In this document: one piece after another, positions 22,885-34,800 of the stretch | Layout: each line of letters begins with the position of its first letter | Position numbering within the stretch: the first letter of the stretch is position 1 | NCBI GenBank assembly: GCA_026874595.1 | Contig: CM049315.1 | Coordinates: 34,242,164 to 34,306,163 of the forward strand | Length of the DNA: 64,000 bases | Origin: Sipunculus nudus | Taxonomy: Eukaryota; Annelida; Sipuncula; Golfingiida; Sipunculidae | Direction of reading: 5' to 3' | The notes under the pieces: generated by a model | Told to the model about the DNA's origin: nothing | Seen by the model: the letters and a program-made list of their open reading frames with translations, nothing else | Database searches by the model: none | Program-made: the position numbers and the translations under genes

Positions 22885-25800
22885 TCATATGTCCATTATA
22901 GTATCCCACCCTTCAATCTCTCGAGTGAACAGAACTGTGAAGTTGGAGGACGACTTGTGTTTTGGGAGTGGCGTGCTGGTAGTGGAGCTGGAGAACGATT
23001 CGTCATGAATTGGGAGTGGAGTGCTGACAGTGGCCGTGGTGCCGACATCATCTGTACATAAATGCACATCTATAGGACCCTCACTGCTCTTCATCCAGAT
23101 CTGTTTATTCTGTAACAACAGTCTGCATCAGACATGCCCCTGCACAAACTAAATGATATAACACGAAGAATTTGAGAAAATGATAGGGATGATAGTTTTG
23201 ATTTCCTAATTAATTATATTAAAAGGCATGGAGCAATTCATATTTTAAAATGATAATGTCCTGAAATCTATGCAGAATTTTTTTTTTCATGATTTATTCA
23301 GAAATCATCAAAATATTAAGTTAATTGTTGCAATCAAAATACTGGAATTATTGTAATATGTTAATTTTATGAAATGTATATAGCATAAAATTTGATTAAA
23401 CTTGTGCTTGTGTACATGAGCAGACTGACCCAGACGTGCCTGTCAGTTCTTTTAAACTTGTTACGTCTACATTATTAACCATGATCTCTGTTTGAATATT
23501 CTACAAGTTAAGCTTTATATCTGAATAGTCTGGTCTCTACATATATGTTTATTTAACCACTCATTACAGTTAGATCTTTATTTAAATTCTCACCTCGCTG
23601 GGATCCGGTATCTCGAGTCTTGTCTCTGGTGGTGCCTTGACAACCATCAGAGTCTGCTTACCAAATGACGTCTTTTCTCGCAAGTCCTGACGAGTCACAT
23701 ACGCTAATGTCATTAAGAATCAAGGAAAGCACCTTTGGGAAAAGCAAGCTTTAAAAAAAAAGCTATCACCATACCCTAGGCAATTATAAGAGGATAAATG
23801 AATATGACAATTGGAAGTGATGTTTCACCCTCTATTGTAAAATCCAGAGGGGTCCCTGGCAAGTGTCCTATGAATCCTGACATTTTTATTTTATGTCAAT
23901 TTTTTTTCAACATAGTAACATTAGCCATAGGCTGTTATATGACAGACGATATATAACATTAATAAAAGAAATGAGCACCCAGTAAAATGTAGCTGAGCGT
24001 CATGGCCCATGGGCCACTTGTTTAGGAAATTCTCAAAAGTAATGAAAAAGTCATGAATTTTCATTTTCTTTCTGTTTAAATATATTTTGTATCAACTTAA
24101 TATTTATTAAAGATTGAACGTAGGTGATACATGAAAACCACCGAAATCAGACTACACCTGGGTATTTCTCCCCTTAGTGCTGCGGTCAATCCCCCATTGC
24201 CGTCATGCCATTCTTACGAATACTTTCGTAAAAATATGCCAGGGCAGTCTTCATTGAGCTAAACATGCGATCAAGATTCACAGTTTCAAGAATTATGTGT
24301 TGTTCGTAGGATATACCAAGCGAACCAAATGCTAAGCTTTTCTGTAGTGGAATAAACACAGCAATGGCGACAGTTTGACATCACAGGGGAGAGGCTTAAA
24401 ATGGTACGTATATGAGACGAATAAAAATCGTAGGTATTTCACTGTCGTTTGCTAAAAAAAATAATAATCAGATGAATAATCAGATAATAATAAGATGTTT
24501 AATCATAAATAAAAATTCATTTTTACATAGTTTTTAGTGATGAAAGACTATCGTGTATTGAAAATTGCAATTTAAAAAATGAAATTTAATGAAAGAAAAG
24601 TAGAATATGCTGCGATTTTCAGAAAGGTATAAATACTATAATGTTGGTCTAATAGTCATTACGATGGCATCATTGTTATCCAGTTCGAGATATTAACACT
24701 CCCGTTTTCCGGGACTCTACCGAGTTTTAATGCCTAATCCCTGCCCTCCCGGGCTTCTATCGCATCGCGAATTGCCCATCCTCAGAGCATTCGTGTATCT
24801 CTTAAAATATATAACTGAAAAAAAAAATATATTAATATTTTATATACTTGTGAGAAAGTCTTATCCAAAATGCCAATGCGGCCTCATGTATGCATGCTGC
24901 CGCCTACACCTGTATTCACTGATTCGGCCCGTACTCCTGTTTGTAGAACTGACGGGACGTTATGAATACAAAACCGGTCTGATAAAAAATTCGCAAAAAC
25001 AAAGAGTTAAAATATTTAAGGTTTAAAAATCAAAAATGTAGGATTGACAAAGAATTTGTCTAGACATATGTAGCAGAAATAGAGCCACGGTCTACTTCAA
25101 TGGAATTAGTAAACAACACAAAGGGCGCCAAAGTTTTCCCGCCTTATAACTCCCCGGTAACTATGTTGGTGCTTTCCGGTGCAAAATATTGTTGCATGCT
25201 TCTCAATAATAGGCTTATGTATTATTTAACCAGTTGTAATTGCGCGATAGTGAAAATTAACTGTAATATCCCATATTTTTTCGAGAAAAAAAAATCTTCC
25301 TACAACGCCATGTCCTGGGCAGAGCGTGTAAATGTGCGCACCGGTGCAGCCGTTCATGCGTCAATGCTGACGGCAAGGAATATTGTGTCAGGACTTGACC
25401 GCCAAGGAACCGAACGAATACTTATAAAGGTGTCGTTTTACTTATTTTTATGAAACAATATTTGAGAACATATTAGATTCCATGATTATGTGGATATAGG
25501 GACGGGATTGTTACGTGGGCGCACCAGCCGGTGTCGCCACCATACGGACATCAGAGACAATTGTCTTTACGGTAATTTTTATATTGTTTTACTGTAGTAT
25601 CCAGTTATGGCGGTCTAGTAAAGATTGTTTATCAATGCTTGCTCTTCTTGGTTTACTGTGCCAAGTCGACTTGGGCTACCCTAACGCAACATGGTGGCAG
25701 CGGTATACGGATATTTTTGACTGTAAACTGTGTAGTGACATTGCTGAAATGGCGGAAGCTAATGTACCAGACCCTGTGAGAGGCATCCGTCCGCCTGCTC

Positions 25801-28800
25801 AATTGCAACTCGATGGCGCCAACATTTCCGAGAACTCGAAATTATTCAAGCAAAAATGGAACATTTATGCCGTCATTGCTAATGTGAGCAGACAGGAACA
25901 GTCATACCAGGTCGCACTTCTCTTGCACACTTTAGGGGACGATGCTTTACGTGTGTATAACGGATTTCACTTTGACACCTCTGGTCATGAACGGACTGTT
26001 GAGGATATAATACGCAAGTTTGATGAGTTTGCCATCGGCGAAGTGAATGAGATATATGAAAGGTACGTTTTTAACACTAGAAACCAAAGGGAAGGAGAGA
26101 CATTTGAAACTTTTCACTCTGAAATTGGGCAACTTGTCAAAACATGTAACTACTGTCCAGATTTTGTAGATTCGATACTTCGTGACAGAATAGTGCTTGG
26201 TACTCGTGATCAAATTGCCCAAACGGACATGCTTAAAGACCGTAATCTAACCCTACAGCAAGCCATAGATATCTGTAAAGCGTCCAAAAATGCAGCTGCC
26301 CAGGGTAAAGTGATAAGACCTGCTGAACAAGTACACAGAGTAAAATCAGATGCCTCAGGCATGGAAACCAAACCCAAATCTAAAATGTCACAGTCCAAGA
26401 AAGAATGCATGTTTTGTGGGCGTGTTCATCCTATGAAAAAAGAAAAATGTCCAGCTTGGAATAAGTCATGTGCCCTTTGTAAAGAAAGAAATCACTTTGC
26501 TGTAAAATGTCCCAACAAGAGATTAAGACGTGATGAGAGACAATCAGTAAACCAGCTTGGTGATTCAGGTGACTCGGATAATTCTCTTAATGACTCTACT
26601 GATGAAAGTCCACCACAGTGGATTAATGTGTTGAACTCCGCCTTTGTCTCTGGCTCAAGGAAGTAAAGTGTCAGCTGCTTGTCAACAAAAAGCCTGTTGT
26701 GTTTCAGATAGACAGTGGAGCCACTGTAAATGTACTGCCAGCCAGTTTAATGCACACTGACATTTCATCAACTACAAGGCTAAAAACATATACAGGATCA
26801 GAGATTATACCACTGGGTGTAACCCGTACTGTAGTGAAAAACTCTAAGACAAATAAGCGCTACTCAGTTGAGTTTGTAGTTGTGAAAGAAGACCTCAAGC
26901 CTATCTTGGGCCTATCAGCTGCACAGCAAATGGACATGATCACCCTGAATGAGAGCGAGTTTGACCGAGTATTTTCTCTGTCCATCACTGAAAGATACCC
27001 TGAAGTATTTGATGGCCAACTTGGTACATTCCCTGGTGAAGTACATTTAAGGGTCGACCCCAGTGTTAAACCTGTTATCATGCCAGCAAGGCGAGAACCT
27101 GTATCTCTGCTCCCAAAACTAAAGGCTAAAATCATGGAACTTGAGCAAAGAAGTGTTTTGGCCAAGGTGGAAGAAGCCATTCCGTGGGTCAATCAAACAG
27201 CTATTGCACACAAGAAATCTGGTGAAATCAGAATATGTATTGACCCAAAAGAACTCAATAGAGCCCTCCTTCGTGAACACTACACGATGCCTATTCTAGA
27301 AGACAAGCTACATGAATTGGCCAAATCCAGATTATTTACAAAGTGTGACTTAGAAGGGGGTACTGGCATTGTAAGCACGTTCCAGACCAGCTTTGGACGT
27401 TTCAGGTGGTGTCGACTTCCTTTTGGTCTGTCAGTGTCAGCAGAAATCTTCCAGAAGAAGCTGTTAGATGCTCTTAACAACCTACCAGGAGTGATCTGCA
27501 TCGCTGATGATGTTGAGGTGCATGGCGCTGATGAAGCTGAGCATGACGCCAATTTTGATCGATTCCTCAGTCGATGCAAGGTATCAAGCTGAACAGAAGT
27601 GAGAACAAGCTCCAGGTGAAGAAATGTCAGACTACTTTCATGGGTCACATGATCACTAAAGATGGACTCAAGATAGATCCTTAAAAAGTGAGAGCTGTCA
27701 CTGATCTTCCAGCTCCCAGCAATGTTGACGAACTGAGGAGAGTTCTAGGTATAATAAATTACCTCTCAAAGTTTTTGCCGAATTACTCAGATGTAGCAGA
27801 CCCACTGCAGATGCTTCTCCAAGACAGTGTCCCTTGGACATGGTCAGATGTGCAACAACAAACATTCATCAAACTTAAACACATGATAAGCAATGCTCCT
27901 TGTCTAGGTTACTATAACCCTGAGAAAGAACTCATACTACAGAATGACGCCAGTGACTATGGTATTGGTTCAGTCTTGATACAAGAGGGGAAAACCGATA
28001 GCCTATGCTCGCAGAAAACTTAAGCCTGTTGAAAAGGATGGTTATGCTCCCATTGAGAAAGAGAGGGCAGCAGTCCTGTACGGACTTCAGAAGTTTCATC
28101 ACTATACCTACGGACGGGATGTTACTGTGATAACTGATCACCTACCACTGGTAACCATAAAGAACAAACCACTGTCCAAGGCACCGCGACGCATGCGGAA
28201 CTTCCTCCTTCAAGCATAAGAATACAACTTCAAGCTTGTGCACAAACCTGGCAAAGAACTGACAATCCCGGATACCCTATCTCGTGCGCCAGTTCACTGT
28301 GCTGAGCCGGACTCTGTCGGTGCTGTGAACAATCTATCATTTACACCGATCAATGACAAACGACTCGGTGAAATCCGCTCTGCAACCCAAGGTGATGCTA
28401 CATTGCAACTCTTGAAAGAAAGCATAATGAAAGGAATGGCCTAGTAAGAGTGAGATTCCACAGCCAATACTATCTTATTATGGATACCGAGATGAACTGA
28501 CCGTTCAGGATGGTATTGTTCTCAGAGGTGACCGTGTTGTCATCCCTATGTCGTTAAGATCATATATCAAACGTAAAGTGCATGTTGGACATTCAGGCAT
28601 CAACTCGTGCCTTCGCAGAGCCCGTGAGTTGGTGTTATGGCCGGGAATGTCCAGTGAAATCAGACAGTTTGTGGAAGCCTATGATATATGCGCATCTCTC
28701 CCAGATAAGCAACCAACTGAGCCACTGATCCTCCATGAAGTCCCAGATAGACCTTGGGAGAAACTGGGTACTGGTATATTCAGTATTCAAGGCCGTGAGG

Positions 28801-31800
28801 ACCTCGTTACTGTGGACTACTTCAGTCGCTTTTTTTTTTGGATTGACTACTTGCCAGACACTAAAGCAGAAACAGTTGTGACGAAAATAAAACATCACTT
28901 CGCCAGACATGGGATACCAGACAAAGTTATCAGTGACAACGGCCCCCAGTTTACGTCAGATGTGTTCAAAAAAATTGCGCGTGAATGGAGCTTCACACAT
29001 ATGACTAGCAGTCCTGGCAACAGTAGAAGCAATGGTGCAGCTGAAGCAGCTGTAAAAATTGCGAAATGTCTCATGAAAAATTTGAGAAACACACCACAAG
29101 AGGGACTCAACTCTAGTCCAGTTCAGCGTCTTATGAACAGGCGCACCAAAACGTTGTTGCCTACAACAAATGTACTATTGATGCCTCGAAACACGCAAGT
29201 GACCAATGACAAATTGCTCCTAGACAACACCCGCCAAAGTGTAGCACAAAGGTACGAATCAAACCGGACACTAAGGCCGTTAGATACCGGTGCTAAAGTG
29301 CGCATGCAACCGATTGATCGCAAGCAAAAGGACTGGCGTCAAGCTACAGTTACCAAAAAGCTTCATAGCAGATCATATGAGGTGGCCACAGATGATGATA
29401 AAACGTATCGTCGAAACAGAAGGTTCCTTCGTACCACACAGTCCCCCAGAGATTCGTTTGACTTAACTCCAAGACCAAAGCCCTTGTCTGACACAAATGC
29501 ATTATCTCCACAAAGAAATGCTGATGCAAATGCTCCACAAGATGAACCTCCGAGTAGACCAGATGTCAGCAGTGAAAATTCGCCAGCTGTCAGTGCGCCG
29601 TACATGACCCGATATGGTTAAGTGGTTAAAAGTGCAAAGAGACTAGACTTATAAAAGTATTTAGGCATAACAGTCACATACTCCTTTTATTGATGCCTAA
29701 CAGTTTAAGTGCCATTATTTGGCTAGCAGTTTAAGTGCCACTATATTTAGGTGATTTTACTTTTTCATACCTTTTCTGCATTACACTTAAGATACAATCA
29801 CAGCAGGGATGAACTGTGCCATTATGGCCCCACAGCAAGGACATTATTAATTTAATTGTGAGAACAGATCAAGAATTTCATGACATTTATTTTTCTTAAA
29901 AGGGAAAGATGTTACGTGGGCGCACCAGCCGGTGTCGCCACCATACGGACATTAGAGACAATTGTCTTTACAGTAATTTTTTACTGTAGTATCCAGTTAT
30001 GGCGGTCTAGTAAAGATTGTTTATCAATGCTTGCTCTTCTTGGTTTACTGTGCCTAGTCGGCTTGGGCTATCCTCACGCAACAGGTATAATTAAAAACAT
30101 TTCTTTGTTAATCAGAAGCGTTATGTGAGCGATAATAGGGAAATTAAATGCAGACATGAGCTCAGATTAAAGTGACAGGTTCAAAATCATCCAATATTAG
30201 TAGCTAATGTCAATGGACTCCTTTCAGAAAAGTGAATTAATTACCTTGATCAAAATCTTTCTTTTTCCTTTACATTAAAGTTAATTGTGCTGTTCTTGCA
30301 AACCCCGATTAAACAGTGTTTGTTCTATGATACCACCCTGGTTGACTCTTGGGTTGTTGCTTCTCTGTGTTTGAAAGTTATTTGAAATACAGTATGAAGC
30401 ATGTCAGGTGTTATATTTCACTCTTAATAATAACATTTTCCATTAATACGTACATTGAATCTTAAAATAAAACACTTTGAAAGACTGAACTGTTAAACAG
30501 GATTGTTTTTACCATGTGTTCATTTTTACGTTTTGACACTGCTGACACTGACAGACCAAAAGGAAGTCGACACCACCTGAAACGTCCAAAGCTGGTCTGG
30601 AACGTGGTGAGTAAACTGGATTCGTGCCTGTGTAAATATCCTTTTTTATCAAATGAAAAAATCCACATTTTTTAAATAATATTTCTTAAATATATTCAAC
30701 TATATATGTATTCTTGATGCTATATTTTTCATATCTTAATGATCATGGGTGATCTGCATCAACAGTTTAAAATTCCTAAGTAACATTTACATGTCAAAGG
30801 GACGAGGAAAAGGTCATGCTTTTTTTTTTTTTGGTCGCGGGTCCTGAAAAAGTCATGAAATTTTGATTCGCTGGAAGTGTATGAACCCTGTTGATGGAAA
30901 TAAGAACTCTCTATAATGAACTCTCTATATATATATTTTTCATATCTTAATGATCATGGATGATCTGCATCAACAGTTTAAAATTCCTAAGTAACATTTA
31001 CATGTCAAAGTGACGAGGAAAAGGTCATGCTTTTTTTTTGGTCGCGGGTCCTGAAAAAGTCATGAAATTTTGATTAGCTGGAAGTGTATGGACCCTGTTG
31101 ATGGAAATAAGAACTCTCTATAATGACATTTAAGCAAATCAAGGGAATATCAATTAAAAAAAATATTATCTTCTTAAAAGGATATCTGGCGTTTTCTTGT
31201 GTGAGGTGCCTTAAAGATGTCGTGCAGTTTCTAATCAGCTCATCTAATCGGTTTTCCTTAAAATTTAAGTCTGCCAAATCTGAAAGAAAAAATGGTATAA
31301 AAGAAAATGACATTCATCTGGTTTAATACATGGTTTTGTGACAGCAGTCAAAAGTAGTGATTTTTTTTATTATCTAAAAAATATGAAACAGTTCCTGTAG
31401 CTTCTTAGACGCATATAGCGGAGGATATTGGTAAAAGAGACCTAAATTCAGCCCTCTAAGGAGAATATTCATGGACCTCCTATAATGTCAGGTTAGAAGA
31501 TTCTAGGTGCAATGGTTACCATTTTTACCCTCATAACGGACAACCACATCTTTGAAGGTCTCAAAAAATAAAAATTTTAAGAAAATGTGTAAAAATAAAA
31601 AAAAATGCAGGTTGCGCAACCAGTCTGCAAGAACTGATGAAACACTCCATGTTGAATGTGCATGCAAATATCATGGTTATGAATGCATAAGTTGTACAGA
31701 AATTGGAGGTTTTGTATAGAATTTTTAAGAATACTTACGGGTACTAACAAGCTCAAAGGATATGGGTAACAAAGACCTAATTTCATTTTTCCAAGGATAA

Positions 31801-34800
31801 TTTACATAGACCACACTGGATGTCAATTTAGAAGATTCCAGGTTGAATGGTTACGATTTGGGCCTTTTTAACGGACGACTGCATCTTTGAAGGTCTAAAA
31901 AAATCAAGAAGGAAAATATGTGTAAAATTCGAAAATATCCAGGTGGTGTCACATAAAAGTCTGCAGGAAATGATGAAACATTCCATGATCAATATGCAGG
32001 CCAAAAAAATCATGGTGATCAATGCATTAGTTGTTCAGATACTGCAGCTTTTGTATCAAATTTTTAATGATTCTTGGGGCACTAAGTCCCATAGTTCGTA
32101 GGATATGAGTAACAAAAAACCTAGTTTCAGGTTTCCAAGGAGATTTTTCATGGACTTCACTGGATGTCAAGTTAGAAGATTCAAGGTGCAATGGTTACGA
32201 TTTGTACCTGGTTAATAGGCAGACGGACAGCTAGACGGACGATGGACATAGACCGATCGCTAAAGCTCAGATGACTTTAAGTCAGCTGAGCTAAAAAGTA
32301 ATCAGCACCGATATATTACGCTGAGGATCATAGATAATGTATTATATTACATTTTGTATAAACAATGACGGTACACCAGTACACTGGGGTCGTGGGTGAA
32401 CATACTAAAGCCTAAAATCAATTCTGATAGTGGTTGCGATATAAATTGTCGTTATATCAAAATAGTCGATGGAGACGACGGGGACCAAGTGTAAGCCAAA
32501 TACGACATTTTTTTTCAATAAGAGTACATTAAGAGAACATTCATTTATTAATTATTTTTTTTATAGAAAACAAATGATGGGATAAAAGGACATTACCAAC
32601 TTGCATGTCTGTATGTTGTGCACTTAATGAGGTGGAGTCTTTCGAGGCAGCAGTTGAAGCATTAGATCCCCTAGTAATAGGGAGACAATATGTATAACAC
32701 AAATGCGTTTAGAAAACCTAGAAAATATCACAAATATCATAAGTGTATTATTAAAATATATTTGTCTCAATGTTTACATGTGAGTTAACAAGTTGAACTC
32801 CATAAAATGACTAATAATTACGTAAAAGTTTTATTACAGTTCATTTGAGAAAACAAATACAGTCATAAAATTATTAAAAATCACATTTTTACAGTCATAA
32901 ATTAAACCACAATAAAATATATGACAGAACATAGTTAAACATCAAGCACATAATGACATACAATTTAAAAGTCTTGTTGAATAAATTAAATTTCATATTT
33001 AGTCAGATACTAGTACTTTTGGAAATATACTTGTAGTAACTGGTCTTTTAGTTTAAAACCAATATTTGTGTAATGAATAATAAACTGCTTTTACAGCATA
33101 AGGAAGTTATACAAGCAAATTCAATGAATTAAGGTCCTCCGCTTCCGCCTTCTAGTGGAGACTAAGTGCAAGTAGTTTAACCACGCTAAACAGATGGCAG
33201 CACCTGGCTTTACTGCAAAAATTCAAGTAATTTATGTCCACCGCTAGCGACACCTGTTGGTGACAAGTGAAAACTAAATGTTCTGATTCATCATATTAAA
33301 AATGAAATATCATATTGTATTATTATCTTGTGAGACAGACACAACTAAACCAATCCCAGCCAAGTTAGGCATGAGAGCAATCACTGCACCCGGATTTGAA
33401 TGACATCAGAAATCATTTAGGAAAGTTATCGCACGGAAATGAAACCCTGATGGACGGACCGACAGACAGACGGACAGAGAGAAGGACAGACAGACAAACC
33501 CAAAACAATAAATAACATATAACCCAAACTTACTTATGTACTTATGTAATACTGGATCATATTCAATTTATCCTTACTGGCAGGGCAAGTTACATTTAAC
33601 TGAACTTTCCAGCCTTGGTGGGCTCGCTCCTGATTGGTTGGTGCTCAGCCAATAAAAAGCGCCGTTACATTCTACAGCGTCCCTCCCCGCTGCAGTATAA
33701 GCACGACGTTTTCCTTAAAGACCTATTGTGGTTACACTGATGAGGGATCTTATAGTGGTTTAATTGTTATTGGTAATGTACTCACTTCCACTGAATGTTG
33801 TTTTTAGACTTTTTACTGACGAGGTTGATCCCCGCTAATACTTCGGTGATATCAGATATTCTTCTTTTCTGCACATCCAGTAACTCCGCAGCCTTATTTA
33901 GGTTAACAACCTGGATTTATTAAGAACGTATGCTAGTCATCATGTAGACCTATATATGAAATCCATCATTGTAATTATTTGATACCATTCCTGTAAATAT
34001 GTAAAGCTGATACCTTACACCCAGCAAGAAGGCTACTTGGTTACACATGGCATCTAACAAACGTATATACTATCGTGCATTATTGACACAATTTGTAACG
34101 ACTTCAGTGTAGCTATCAGTAATACTAGGCTTACAATGTATGAACTAAAATGGGTGTGACATGTTATCTCTATAAATAATATATCAGTGAATAAATGAAT
34201 ATCTGATCATAAGGGATACCTTATTTCAGGAAAAAATATAAAAAAACATTTGCTCTCTATATGTAGTGCATCTAAGATATATTGTGACTGTATATCAATT
34301 TGCCTTCAAGATATTGTGATAACATTCATATTATCGACGGACGGACAAACGGACGCTTACCATTTCTATGCCCCCTGTCGTCCATGTCCAATGACACGAT
34401 TGCTTACACAAATGACCATTATAAAGGTGAAGTTTAAAACTCAGTTGGTTATCGAGAATGGCTTTGATTTGCAGTCGCAAAAGCAGGCATTTATCCCCCG
34501 GGCCACCATCCCTAATATATATGATAGATATCTAAAAAAAATGCTTTCAGTCAACTGAGCTTACACATGCGGTTCATGTGTTATTGAATTTCTAGGTTCC
34601 ATATAACGAATATAAAATGTTAAATTTCAAACCAATTGGTTATGGCACTAGAATGGTTTTGGTTTTCAAGCCCCAAAACAGATACATGTCTCCCCACCTC
34701 ACGGCCCCGATCTAAAAAATTTAAATATACGGGGAAAATATATCAAAATTTATGGCGTTTCCAGAAATTATAAATTTTAACAGATTGGGCCATGAAAGTT

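Larger units (their letters stand above)
25509..30083 (+). mobile_element. Ty3/Gypsy LTR retrotransposon, near full length but broken, in the E2F U12 intron
   Basis: The order is LTR (25509-25691), primer site, gag, protease, reverse transcriptase, RNase H, integrase, purine tract, LTR (29910-30083). The flanks GGGAT and GGTAT are a 5-bp duplication with one mismatch. The LTRs differ by six substitutions and one 9-bp gap over about 175 bp, so the insertion is not fresh. It lies antisense to the host gene. The pol frame is interrupted by at least two frameshifts and two stop codons, so the copy cannot move by itself. Order PR-RT-RH-IN and the zinc-knuckle gag place it in Ty3/Gypsy. Confidence 0.95.
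23709..31185 (-). other. U12-type AT-AC intron of the E2F gene, about 7.5 kb
   Basis: On the minus strand the donor is AG|ATATCCTTTT (31185 downward), an exact U12 AT-AC donor. The branch site TTCCTTGAT lies at 23727-23719 and the acceptor is AC (23710-23709), 11 nt after the branch adenosine. Splicing joins AAC GCC AG to A TTA GCG TAT GTG, giving ENARLAYVT, which matches the family block QRLAYVT. There is no GT donor near this exon end. As I recall from U12 intron catalogues, E2F genes are among those that keep such introns. Confidence 0.85.

Noticed and set aside
25947-26410. Minus-strand frames opposite the Gypsy gag
   Set aside because: They are antisense shadows of gag with no domain of their own.
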